Shown here one piece after another: positions 1-7,012 of a stretch of DNA of 7,012 nt. Both the position numbers and the translations under genes were made by a program. Positions within the stretch are counted from its first letter, which is position 1; each line of letters starts with the position of its first letter. The DNA comes from an uncultured Allomuricauda sp. (GTDB taxonomy: Bacteria > Bacteroidota > Bacteroidia > Flavobacteriales > Flavobacteriaceae): contig CALDPL010000239.1 of NCBI GenBank assembly GCA_937911965.1, positions 1 to 7,012 of the forward strand, in the 5' to 3' direction. Under the pieces are notes generated by a model. The model did not search any database, was not told the DNA's origin, and worked only from the letters and a program-made list of their open reading frames with translations.

Positions 1-2173
1 AATAATCCGTATAATCAAAGGCTTTTTCAGTCGCGGCAATATTCACCGTTTCCCCATCAATGATAAAAACCAGTTTTTTGATATAGTTCAGTTGGACTTC
101 TTGTTTTCTGGATTCCACTTTTCCAGACCCAGTTTCCAGCTCATTGAAAAGGCCTGATTGGAGTTGGGTAATATACTTTTTGAAGGCACCCTGGTATCCA
201 GAAATTCTTTCCATATACTCCAATCGTTTCATTCTTTGTGGTCTCAACAGCTCAAATAATAAGCTTTGATGATATTGAAGGAGCTTATCGGGATAGGTTG
301 AATATTTAAACTGTGAATCAAAATCCGGGTCCACCAACCAGTAGGGAGGGTTGAAGGCATGCTCCAAAAGAAATCCCAAGGCTTCCATTTGGGCTTCCCA
401 GTCAAGTGGAGTATAAAGATTTCCAGGTTGATCTATGGATTTGTAATGGATGTCATAGCCACCGATCATGGAGACCAAACGCCTCATATGATTGTACCAC
501 AATTCCAAGCTGTTTTCATAAAGACGCTTCAACCTGGTATAATCCTTCCCTTCTTGGCAAGCTTCGGGAATCAAATCAACTACTCTTTCTAGATTCTTCA
601 AGGCCATTTCAGTACTTCGTACCGGGTCATTGGTCTCCACGACCTCATTGGTAGCTGATGGGCCGATCACTTCATGGTGACTGTTATTGAAGCGGTACCA
701 AGGAATTGTATCCTGCAATCGTATCAACTCCTCTAATGCAATTTCTTCATCTTCGGGGGTAGTGTCCGGTGGAAACTCCATATAAGCCCATTTAATAGTA
801 TAACTATCGGCGGGGCCCACTTTCTGAAGTAGTAGGGTTGGGGGAATACTGTCCTCGGGCCGGGGAAGGTTGTTTGGCCTTGCATAGTTCATAATACTTG
901 GGGTATGACCCATGACTTCCAACCATTCCCTATCGTTCATTTTGTCAGTGGGATAACTGTTCTCCCCAAAGTTGCCATCTTTGATTCCAAATACATGACC
1001 CGCTTCATGGGCCGCCAAGCTTTGGTACATTTCCCCAATGAGTTCATCTGGAAAAGGGAACTTTTGGGCCCTTTGGTCCAAAGGCGAGGCCCTTATAAAA
1101 TATCGGTCCTCAAGGTTTTCGGGGGAAGCCCCCAAATGTATATCGCCTTTTAGGATCTCACCGGATCTTACATCCACAATAAGGGATACAGTTCCTCCAT
1201 AAACTTCATTCTCCGATCCCCTCAAATACTTCTTTTGGCCCCAGAACACTATGTTGTTGTCAATACTGTGAATCTGCCATTCTGTCAAACTGTCCACCTC
1301 CTTAACCACCAAGGCATCCTTAAAGCCAGCCGATTCAAAGGCCGACAACCATTCCTCTATCCCTGCCTTGACATAGGGCCTCCATTTCTTTGGGATTTCA
1401 GGGGACATCAAAAAAGTAATGGGTTTTACTGGAACACTTATTTTTTGTTCTTTGAACTTCTTTTCAAGTTGCCATTTACTTATGTTGGCAATACTGTTCT
1501 TGTCACCAAACTTGATTGAAAAATATTTCTCGTTAGAAAATCCCATTCGATAATCAAAACGTCTTGCTTTCATGGTACCATCCATGGCACTAAAAGAAAG
1601 ATAAACCGGAATCGACACATTGGTTCCATCCTTCACCACACCTCTTCGGGTTTTGATGATTACTTCGTTATCAAAGTTCTTGGCATCCATAATCAAACTG
1701 ATCTGTGGTACCAGACTTTCTGTAAACCCCCGGCTCCATTCGATTTGCTGCCTTAAAACAAAATCGGTAATATCAATGGTTTGGATATTAGTGTTATCAT
1801 TTCCTTTCACCAAAGGAAAAACGGCCAAAATGCTTTCATCAAGCACCAGTTTTGGAATCAATGGCAATATGATTCCAGCAGTCGAATGAATGCTCGGGAC
1901 CTTCAAGAGAATTTTATCTTGATGTTGGGACCAAGCAACCTGAAGATATTTGCGCTCGTAACTTTGATCATAACGAACCATTAATATGGACTTATTCATT
2001 ACTTCCTCCGGAATGTTCAGATAGAGCCGGTCACCTTCCATGAAGCTGGTCAAAAAAGCTTCCTTTTCGGAAAGCAGCAAATTGTCCACATTAAGTGCAC
2101 TGTCCATTATCCGGGCATTGGAGCTCCCCAATGTGAAGACGGACCACATAGAAATAAGCATGATTTTTTTCAT
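1..2173 (-). CDS. Secreted zinc-dependent metalloprotease (DUF5117 / DUF4953 Met-zincin type), C-terminus off window
   Basis: This frame is open for 724 codons from the ATG at 2173 to the left edge, so the end is missing; family members are usually somewhat over 800 residues. Residues 1-20 look like a signal peptide (MKKIMLISMWSVFTLGSSNA), suggesting export. Residues ~40-240 match the DUF5117 pattern, and the conserved MSPEIPKKWRPYVKAGIEEW block lies at 256-275. The catalytic stretch FPDELIGEMYQSLAAHEAGH leads into the zinc motif HEAGHVFGIKD (389-399), with E390 as general base. The Met-turn is HTPSIMNYAR, with Met428. The third zinc ligand is usually His in this family (HExxHxxGLRHN); here it is Asp399. 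Asp is an accepted ligand in some metzincins such as snapalysin, so activity is plausible. An in-frame stop at 2204-2206 supports the chosen start. The gene lies 78 bp after the SusD gene on the same strand, so co-transcription is likely. The peptidase assignment is firm; the substrate is unknown. Confidence 0.92.
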   Translation of the reverse strand, partial: MKKIMLISMWSVFTLGSSNARIMDSALNVDNLLLSEKEAFLTSFMEGDRLYLNIPEEVMNKSILMVRYDQSYERKYLQVAWSQHQDKILLKVPSIHSTAGIILPLIPKLVLDESILAVFPLVKGNDNTNIQTIDITDFVLRQQIEWSRGFTESLVPQISLIMDAKNFDNEVIIKTRRGVVKDGTNVSIPVYLSFSAMDGTMKARRFDYRMGFSNEKYFSIKFGDKNSIANISKWQLEKKFKEQKISVPVKPITFLMSPEIPKKWRPYVKAGIEEWLSAFESAGFKDALVVKEVDSLTEWQIHSIDNNIVFWGQKKYLRGSENEVYGGTVSLIVDVRSGEILKGDIHLGASPENLEDRYFIRASPLDQRAQKFPFPDELIGEMYQSLAAHEAGHVFGIKDGNFGENSYPTDKMNDREWLEVMGHTPSIMNYARPNNLPRPEDSIPPTLLLQKVGPADSYTIKWAYMEFPPDTTPEDEEIALEELIRLQDTIPWYRFNNSHHEVIGPSATNEVVETNDPVRSTEMALKNLERVVDLIPEACQEGKDYTRLKRLYENSLELWYNHMRRLVSMIGGYDIHYKSIDQPGNLYTPLDWEAQMEALGFLLEHAFNPPYWLVDPDFDSQFKYSTYPDKLLQYHQSLLFELLRPQRMKRLEYMERISGYQGAFKKYITQLQSGLFNELETGSGKVESRKQEVQLNYIKKLVFIIDGETVNIAATEKAFDYTDY

Positions 2174-2251
2174 CGCATTTTTTTCAGTAGGGAATAAACC
2201 CAATCAGGCCAATATCAATTCAGCTTGGTTACTCTCGATTTTTCCATTCTT

Positions 2252-3685
2252 CTAATAACCGTCGTTTTGGGGCAAAAGATTGGGATTGGTCTCCAGCTCA
2301 TTTTCTGGGATGGGCAGCAAAAGATCGGTGGGCCTCCAATTTTGTTTAAGAGGTTCCATCACAGCTTCTGCCAGGCCCGTTCGTTTTAGGTCAAACCAAC
2401 GCAGCCCTTGTTCCGCAAACAGCTCCACCCGGCGTTCTTGAAGGATGGCATCCAACAATTCAGGGGATGTGTTTGCCGTGCTGTTTGGCAATCCGGCCCT
2501 GCTTCTTATGGTATTTAAATCCTCCCGGGCAGTGTCAAGTTCCCCCATTTGTGCCCTGGCCTCCGCACGTATCAGGTACTGTTCGGCAAGTCGGAATAAA
2601 ATGGAATATTCCAAGGACTCCGTTTCTAGAAATATTGCCTTGTATTTATGGGCAAAGGACAGAGTGATAGTGTTGTCCGAATTTGAAATATTCCCCACCC
2701 AATGGTTGGTCCTTTGATCGCCCGGTTCAAAAGCTGCCAGGAGGGACTCGGTCAAAGCAAAGGTTTGCCCGGGAATTCCCCGGATAACCAATTGATTGGC
2801 CTCCTGAGTATTTCGTGGGTTAACTCCAGATTTTAATTGCCAGATGGTTTCAGAAGACCCCTTCAGGAATACCTCATCCAAATCCGGTTCCAAAACGAAG
2901 GCATCGATCAGTTCTGTGGCCGTCGAAGCTGCCAATTCCCATTTTTCGGTATATTGGTACATTCGGGACAAAAGGGCTCTGGCGACCCATTGATCGGGAA
3001 ACACACGTTCACTGGAACCAAGGTCTTGGCCTTCCATCTTGATTACGGCATCCTTGAGGTCCGCAATGATCTTTTCATATACTTCCGTTTCGGGCATTCG
3101 GGACACCACATTGTTCCCCAAATAGTCCGTAGTGGCCACATAGGGGATATCTCCAAAGATGGACGCCAATAGACTGTGTACATAGGCGCGGACAAATAGC
3201 GCTTGTCCGGTGAATCTATCCTTTTCCCCAGAGGTCATCACTTTGGAATTTCCCACACCCTTAAGGATGTCGTTTGCACTGTAAATGAGATTGTACCCTT
3301 GACTCCACCAATCCAAGACCAAGCCGTTAGTCGCATTATGATTGTGAAGGTACAATTGAGAATAGTCCGAGATGAATCCATGATATTCCAATTCATCGCT
3401 ATAGGCACCCAATAATATGGTAAACCCATAATTTCCTGAAACCATTCCCTCTTCCCGCATTTTATAATAGATGTTCGCCAAAGCCGAATCCACTGTTGAT
3501 GGATCGTTAAAGACTGTTTTTGACACCATAATATTTTTGGGGGGGTCCACCTCAATAAAATCAGAACAACCCAATAGTCCAAGTCCCAAAAGGAAAAGCA
3601 TCATTCGAATCAAAACTGAGTTTGCCCTATGCAAAAACTCCGGATGGGGTTTACCAATTTCCAAATTGACTTTTAGATATTTCAT
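2252..3685 (-). CDS. RagB/SusD-family nutrient-binding outer-membrane lipoprotein
   Basis: This is a complete 477-residue protein of normal SusD size, ending in TAG. SusD proteins sit on the cell surface as the lid of a SusC channel and capture the substrate. A hydrophobic segment (residues 28-39) ends in the lipobox LLGC, making Cys40 the predicted lipidated residue after signal peptidase II cleavage; acidic Ser-Asp follows. Residues ~41-340 fit the SusD N-terminal domain. Residues 359-477 are the classic RagB/SusD C-terminus: LAEQYLIRAEAR (366-377) in a TPR-like helix, DLNTIRSRAGLP, then ERRVELFAEQGLRWFDLKR (417-435) and a final LLLPIPENEL-type segment. The start is slightly uncertain. The ATG at 3685 gives a long 27-residue n-region, while ATG codons at 3604 and 3601 would give a very short one. 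The A-rich leader 17 bp after the SusC stop favours 3685. It is paired with SusC upstream. The ligand cannot be inferred; nothing shows it to be a glycan. Confidence 0.95.
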   Translation of the reverse strand: MKYLKVNLEIGKPHPEFLHRANSVLIRMMLFLLGLGLLGCSDFIEVDPPKNIMVSKTVFNDPSTVDSALANIYYKMREEGMVSGNYGFTILLGAYSDELEYHGFISDYSQLYLHNHNATNGLVLDWWSQGYNLIYSANDILKGVGNSKVMTSGEKDRFTGQALFVRAYVHSLLASIFGDIPYVATTDYLGNNVVSRMPETEVYEKIIADLKDAVIKMEGQDLGSSERVFPDQWVARALLSRMYQYTEKWELAASTATELIDAFVLEPDLDEVFLKGSSETIWQLKSGVNPRNTQEANQLVIRGIPGQTFALTESLLAAFEPGDQRTNHWVGNISNSDNTITLSFAHKYKAIFLETESLEYSILFRLAEQYLIRAEARAQMGELDTAREDLNTIRSRAGLPNSTANTSPELLDAILQERRVELFAEQGLRWFDLKRTGLAEAVMEPLKQNWRPTDLLLPIPENELETNPNLLPQNDGY

Positions 3686-3702
3686 ATTTCAGTGTTATTA
3701 GT

Positions 3703-6501
3703 TTAAAATCCCAATTGGAGACCAAGAGTTATCTGCCTAAGTGGGGACAATCGGGTGCTTGAGGGTTGCTCTGGATCTGGACCTGTGTAGTTTGTAAAGG
3801 TCAGTAGGTTCTGACCTTGCAGATAGACATTGACTTCGAGGTCATTTTTCAGCCTTGGCAGCTTATAATTAAGGGTGACATTTCGCAAACGAATATAGGA
3901 AGCGTCCGAAACAGCCGCATTGCTACTGGATTGAAGACCACCTGTACTTGAACCGGATAATCCTGCTGTTGCCCTTGCGAATGGTTTGATGTCACCAGGT
4001 TGTTCCCATCGATCGAATAAGGTTGCAATTGCATTTCTCCTACCCCCCAAAGTGGAACCAAATCGCATTTCATTATAACTTTTTTGTTTTTTGAACTGAA
4101 GGAATATGTTTAGACTTAGGTTCCCAAAATCGAGGGAGTTTCCAAAGCCTCCATAAAATTTCGGGGTAAAATCCTCGATCCATTGGTTGTCTTGAGGACT
4201 ACTGATTGCCCCATCGTTGTCATAATCCTCAAACCGGTAAATGCCCGTTTCCGGGTCCACCCCCAAGCTATGGTACAATTTAACTATGGTCAAGGGCTTT
4301 CCGATGACATAGCGATTGGCAAAGGTGGAGGTTTCCAATCCATCGAATTCCACCAATTTATTTTTGGGAACCGTTAGATTGAAGGTCGTGGACCACTCAA
4401 ATTTCTTTGACTTAAAAATAAGGGCTCGCAGATCCAGTTCAATCCCAGAATTCTCCACCGTGGCATCAAAATTTCCCGTCAGTTCGGAAAATCCGGTGGT
4501 CGCTGCCAAAGGTATTCCAACCAATTGGTTGGAGGAACGGTTTCGGTACCAAGAGGCGTTGAGCATCAAACGATCATCAAAAAAGCCAAGCTCCAGGCCC
4601 ACCTCCAATTTTTTGTTCTCCTCCCATCCAAACAAGGGATTGAAGATTCCAGTCGGCTCCAAAATGGTGATTCCGTCATAATCAAATCCGGGGACACTAT
4701 AGGTGTCCAAAAACCGATAGTCCCCAATATTATCACTTCCCGTAATGCCATAACTGCCACGCAATTTTCCAAAACTCAATATGGCACCCTCCCCAAAAAT
4801 GGGTTCCTCGGAAAAGAGCCAGGCCAATCCAACCGCTCCGAAATTTCCAAATTGCCTGCCTGTACCAAATCGGGAGGAACCATCCCGACGGCCGGTAAGG
4901 TTCAGAATGTACCGGTCAAAAAGGTTTAGGTTGATTCTTCCAAATATGGCATTGTAATTATATTCACTTTCTGAATCTTCCAACACTTCCACAGTCGATG
5001 CCGCTGCCAAATTATGGATAAGACTGTTATTGGGAAACCCCCGTCCCCTTTGGACCAATTGTTGGGCGGATTGCTGTTGGAAGGTGGTGCCGAGCAAGAA
5101 CTCCATTTTGAAGTCTTTCCATTGTTTCTTCCAATTCAATTGAGGTTCCACAATCCATGATTCCCTTTTCGAGGCATTGGAAGTCTGGGATGAATAACTT
5201 TCAGGTGTGAGACCAAATTTTGGATTCCTAGCCGTACTGGGCAATAACCTTTGAGATTCCAATCGATAGCTGTTAAAACCAAAACTGGATTTCAATTCCA
5301 GGTTCGGCAATATGGAGTAGGATACAACAGCATTCGTAAAAAGGGTATTCGCCGTCATCTCAAAGGTTTCCTCTAGGGAAGCCAAGGGGTTGTCCCAGGT
5401 GTTGTTTTCCCAGTTCAGATTCGCTTGATCGTCGTACAATCTAGGGGCATTGGGTTCTATGGTGAAGGCCTTATTGGTAAAATCTGTTCTAGGCAAATTA
5501 TTGTTTTCCCTGGTAAAGCCTGTGGACAGATCGATCCCGAACCGGCCATTCCCGGAACTGTGGTTCAGAGTGCTGTGAATGCTTGACTTTTTATAGTTGG
5601 CATCCCCTGGAAATACGGTGGTCTCCTTTTGGTGTGAGCCACTTATCAAAAACCGGGTCGCCTCACTTCCTCCTGAAATCGATACCTGGGCATTGTTTCG
5701 ATAGGCCGTACCCCCGATCAATTCTTTTTGCCAATCGGTATAGCGGTTGAGGTCCCAGGATTTAAGGTCAGGCCATACATAATCAAAGGTTGGATCATCC
5801 AGAAGTGCACCAAAGCCATCATTGATGACCCCCTCTCTGCGTACCTCCAAATACTGTTGAGTATCCAATAACTCAAGGAAGTTGGATACTTGTCCCATGG
5901 TGGTGCTAAGGTGGGCATTGAAACGTGTTTTTCCAGCCTTACCCCTTTTGGTGGTGATAAGTACCACCCCATTGGCACCACGGGAGCCATATATGGCCGT
6001 GGCATCCGCATCCTTCAGGACCTCAATACTCTCGATATCATTGGGGTTGATTGCGTTCAGGGGATTGATGTTTCCTGCGAGTATGCCCCCTGACACATCA
6101 ATGGATCCAAGGGTTTCTGAAATATAGGGTACTCCATCCACTAGGAACAGGGGGTCGGTGACCCCGTTTATAAAGTTCCTTCCCCGTATTTCAATTTCAT
6201 ACCCCCCTCCGGGAACCCCGGTGGCTTGAACGATGTCCACCCCGGACAGATGTCCCTGCATGGCTGCCAGGGGATTGCCTACCGGTTGTTTTTCCATGGT
6301 CACCGCCTTGATAGTGGCAATGTTCCCGGTCCGCTCCCTTTCCTTTACGGTATACTGCCCGGCATTGGGAATTACCTCCCCCAATTGGGCCACGTCCTGT
6401 TCGGTGACTTCCTCGGTCAGCATCGTGCCGCCCTCGTCCTGCAGTTCGGTCAGCTTCTTCTCGGCGGCGAGCATGGCCGTCGCGGTGCCGTCGGGTATCA
6501 C
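3703..6501 (-). CDS. SusC/RagA-family TonB-dependent transporter; 5' end replaced by foreign sequence
   Basis: The frame encodes 932 residues, of which about residue 40 onward is genuine SusC. SusC proteins are outer-membrane barrels that import SusD-captured nutrients using TonB-ExbBD energy. The hallmark NAGQYTVKERERTGNIA lies at 46-62. The plug domain follows: VGNPLAAMQGHLSGVDIVQ (74-92), IEIRGRN (103-109), PLFLVDGVPY (117-126) and the SusC signature SIEVLKDADATAIYGSRGAN (158-177). The rest (~200-932) is barrel-like and ends in the expected terminal Phe (LRQITLGLQLGF). The normal N-terminus (signal peptide, carboxypeptidase-regulatory-like domain and often an STN domain) is absent. Residues 1-39 are instead GC-rich, ClpB-like sequence with no signal peptide, so the ATG at 6499-6501 is not the real start. 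No internal Met before residue 69 offers an alternative. The true start lies on DNA not in this window. SusD follows after 17 bp. Confidence 0.93.
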   Translation of the reverse strand: MIPDGTATAMLAAEKKLTELQDEGGTMLTEEVTEQDVAQLGEVIPNAGQYTVKERERTGNIATIKAVTMEKQPVGNPLAAMQGHLSGVDIVQATGVPGGGYEIEIRGRNFINGVTDPLFLVDGVPYISETLGSIDVSGGILAGNINPLNAINPNDIESIEVLKDADATAIYGSRGANGVVLITTKRGKAGKTRFNAHLSTTMGQVSNFLELLDTQQYLEVRREGVINDGFGALLDDPTFDYVWPDLKSWDLNRYTDWQKELIGGTAYRNNAQVSISGGSEATRFLISGSHQKETTVFPGDANYKKSSIHSTLNHSSGNGRFGIDLSTGFTRENNNLPRTDFTNKAFTIEPNAPRLYDDQANLNWENNTWDNPLASLEETFEMTANTLFTNAVVSYSILPNLELKSSFGFNSYRLESQRLLPSTARNPKFGLTPESYSSQTSNASKRESWIVEPQLNWKKQWKDFKMEFLLGTTFQQQSAQQLVQRGRGFPNNSLIHNLAAASTVEVLEDSESEYNYNAIFGRINLNLFDRYILNLTGRRDGSSRFGTGRQFGNFGAVGLAWLFSEEPIFGEGAILSFGKLRGSYGITGSDNIGDYRFLDTYSVPGFDYDGITILEPTGIFNPLFGWEENKKLEVGLELGFFDDRLMLNASWYRNRSSNQLVGIPLAATTGFSELTGNFDATVENSGIELDLRALIFKSKKFEWSTTFNLTVPKNKLVEFDGLETSTFANRYVIGKPLTIVKLYHSLGVDPETGIYRFEDYDNDGAISSPQDNQWIEDFTPKFYGGFGNSLDFGNLSLNIFLQFKKQKSYNEMRFGSTLGGRRNAIATLFDRWEQPGDIKPFARATAGLSGSSTGGLQSSSNAAVSDASYIRLRNVTLNYKLPRLKNDLEVNVYLQGQNLLTFTNYTGPDPEQPSSTRLSPLRQITLGLQLGF
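6380..6392. other. Chimeric junction between Bacteroidota DNA and GC-rich actinobacterial-type DNA
   Basis: Left of here the minus strand encodes recognisable SusC with moderate GC. Right of here codons become strongly G/C-ending and the protein stops resembling SusC. The switch falls near codons 38-41 of the fused frame, at about GCC CAA TTG GGG. The reading frame is kept through the join, which hides it from gene callers. The exact base cannot be fixed by eye, since the first residues on either side fit both families loosely. Confidence 0.8.
6385..6472 (-). pseudogene. ClpB-like gene fragment (about 29 codons, actinobacterial type)
   Basis: Read on the minus strand, this encodes LAAEKKLTELQDEGGTM followed by LTEEVTEQDVAQ. 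It resembles the stretch of the ClpB disaggregase at the end of the middle coiled-coil, where ClpB proteins read roughly AAEKxLxELQxEGxxLKEEV followed by (D/E)(D/E)IAEVVSxWTGIP. The following WTGIP segment, which begins the second ATPase module, is missing because the sequence changes to SusC at about 6385. It has no start or stop of its own and is read only as the first part of the SusC frame. High GC and G/C-ending codons suggest an actinobacterial source. The match is short and made from memory of the family, so a different charged coiled-coil protein remains possible. Confidence 0.55.
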
Positions 6502-6540
6502 CGAGGTCGAGCGACGCGCAGTGCGCGACTCCGCCGAGAC
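6473..6540 (+). pseudogene. MreB-like gene fragment (about 22 codons, actinobacterial type)
   Basis: On the plus strand this encodes MAVAVPSGITEVERRAVRDS and then AETAA. The segment VPSGITEVERRAVRDSAE is a near-canonical match to the conserved MreB/Mbl cell-shape actin motif (V-P-x-G-I-T-x-V-E-x-R-A-V), which normally continues into AGAR and then LIEEPMAAAIG. That continuation is absent: after about 6540 the sequence no longer fits MreB in any frame I could follow. The preceding residues also do not fit MreB, so both ends are broken. It lies back to back with the minus-strand ClpB-like fragment. Two slices of unrelated housekeeping genes side by side argue for an artefactual join. Confidence 0.65.
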
Positions 6541-6548
6541 CGCCGCCG

Positions 6549-6833
6549 CATCACCACAAGCACGGGGGCGGGGCGGTGGACCTGATCAGCAGCTGGCGTC
6601 CCAAGCCCTGGCCCGCCGATCACGACGTCCCGATGAAGATGGGCAACGACGGCGGCACCTCGGACCGGATCCTGCAGATGTGCTTCCTGAAGGGCGATCC
6701 GGCTGAGAGCTGGCCGCAGATCGTCGACTACGCCGCCGATATCGAGCGCTCCGGCGCTGGCCGGGTCACGTTCGCGTCGCCGTTCATCCCGACCGAGGTG
6801 GGGACGGACAAGTACACCGACGAGCTGTGGTGA
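6549..6833 (+). CDS. Unrecognised actinobacterial-type protein, C-terminal part only
   Basis: About 94 codons are open before the TGA at 6831-6833. The readable protein begins around HHHKHGGGAVDLISSWRPKP and ends FIPTEVGTDKYTDELW. A GTG at 6576 could serve as a start, but the sensible-looking residues extend upstream of it to the likely chimeric join near 6540, so I read this as the 3' end of a longer gene. I do not recognise the family. It has no obvious membrane segment or signal. The sequence is rich in Trp, Pro, Gly and Asp, with one Cys in LQMCFLKGDP, and looks like a soluble protein. Codons are strongly G/C-ending. Its stop overlaps the next gene by 4 bp (GTGA at 6830-6833), so the two are probably translationally coupled and may act in one pathway. 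Confidence 0.6.
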   Translation, partial: HHHKHGGGAVDLISSWRPKPWPADHDVPMKMGNDGGTSDRILQMCFLKGDPAESWPQIVDYAADIERSGAGRVTFASPFIPTEVGTDKYTDELW

Positions 6834-7012
6834 CAGAAATGCTGAGTGGAGAAAAGATCCTGGTCACCGGGGTCACCGGGCAGATCGCGTTCCCGATCGC
6901 ACAGATCCTCGCGGCCGATAACGAGGTGTGGGGGCTCGCTCGGTTCAGCCGGCCCGACGACCGCAAGCGGGTGAACGAGGCCGGGATCACGCCGGTGGTG
7001 AGCCACATCGGC
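6830..7012 (+). CDS. NAD(P)-binding epimerase/reductase (extended SDR type), N-terminus only
   Basis: Sixty-one codons are present from the GTG at 6830 to the right edge; an in-frame ATG at 6839 is an alternative start three codons later. The GTG overlaps the upstream stop by 4 bp, a common coupled arrangement in actinobacteria, so I favour it. The sequence ILVTGVTGQIAFPIAQILAA is the first beta strand, glycine-rich loop and helix of a Rossmann fold. Then EVWGLARFSRPDDRKR carries the second strand, with Arg after the strand (GLAR) hinting at NADP(H) preference. The loop reads TGxxGxIA, so the third Gly of the usual TGxxGxxG is Ala. Catalytic residues (Ser, YxxxK) lie beyond the window, so neither substrate nor activity can be judged. 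The base composition matches the preceding fragment and not the Bacteroidota genes. Confidence 0.8.
   Translation, partial: MTEMLSGEKILVTGVTGQIAFPIAQILAADNEVWGLARFSRPDDRKRVNEAGITPVVSHIG

Noticed and set aside
359..1984. Several plus-strand open frames of 67-94 codons
   Set aside because: All are antisense to the well-conserved metalloprotease frame and have no recognisable motifs.
2174..2251. Possible promoter or terminator between SusD and the protease
   Set aside because: Reading both strands I found no clear Bacteroidota -7 element (TAnnTTTG), no stable hairpin and no T-run in the right place. The gap is short enough for read-through.
6385..6501. A novel N-terminal domain fused to SusC, giving a cytoplasmic-looking leader of 39 residues
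   Set aside because: An outer-membrane transporter needs a signal peptide, and the added residues look ClpB-like with a different base composition, so a sequence join explains it better than a real fusion.
6226..6706. Overlapping plus-strand open frames of 119 and 157 codons
   Set aside because: They lie antisense to conserved SusC plug sequence and run across the proposed joins. Only the short MreB-like stretch inside one of them looks like real coding sequence.
6728..7008. Minus-strand open frames of 74-92 codons near the right edge
   Set aside because: They are shadows of the GC-rich plus-strand genes. The plus frame shows the Rossmann motif and a coupled start, and the minus frames show no recognisable family features.
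6385..7012. Horizontal transfer of actinobacterial DNA into a Bacteroidota genome
   Set aside because: Several partial core-gene fragments in both orientations, no integrase, repeat or insertion sequence at the join, and loss of the essential SusC N-terminus fit an artefact better than a transfer event.

Overview
The window is a composite. Positions 1 to about 6385 are moderate-GC DNA (one 60-base row near 4021 counts to 42% GC). It carries three minus-strand genes with strong Bacteroidota hallmarks: a SusC-type TonB-dependent outer-membrane transporter, a SusD-type surface lipoprotein and a secreted Met-zincin-type zinc metalloprotease. The style is that of Flavobacteriia-like environmental bacteria, but I cannot place the genus. 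From about 6385 to 7012 the DNA is GC-rich (rows at 6421 and 6901 count to 67% and 68%) with actinobacterial-looking coding. The two parts are fused inside a single open reading frame.

Layout on the minus strand, in order of transcription: the SusC frame (3703-6501, whose first ~39 codons do not belong to it), a 17-bp gap, SusD (2252-3685), a 78-bp gap, then the metalloprotease (starts at 2173 and runs off the left edge after 724 codons). I see no terminator or convincing promoter in either gap, so a single operon is likely. A plausible working model is that the protease cuts proteins or peptides outside the cytoplasm, SusD captures the products and SusC imports them with TonB energy. The substrate cannot be read from the sequence.

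The GC-rich right end is itself a mosaic: about 90 bp resembling the middle of a ClpB gene (minus strand), about 65 bp resembling an MreB gene (plus strand), then the 3' end of an unrecognised gene overlapping by 4 bp the start of an NAD(P)-binding epimerase/reductase (plus strand, runs off the right edge). Fragments of unrelated core genes packed into about 160 bp point to an assembly or amplification chimera rather than a real fusion or a natural transfer. The N-terminus of the SusC frame should therefore not be trusted.

I did not find a convincing undescribed system. The most interesting biological point is in the metalloprotease, whose zinc motif reads HExxHxxGxxD, with Asp where this family usually has the third His. 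No RNA gene, CRISPR array, insertion sequence or long repeat was seen. No stretch over 300 bases is without coding content.
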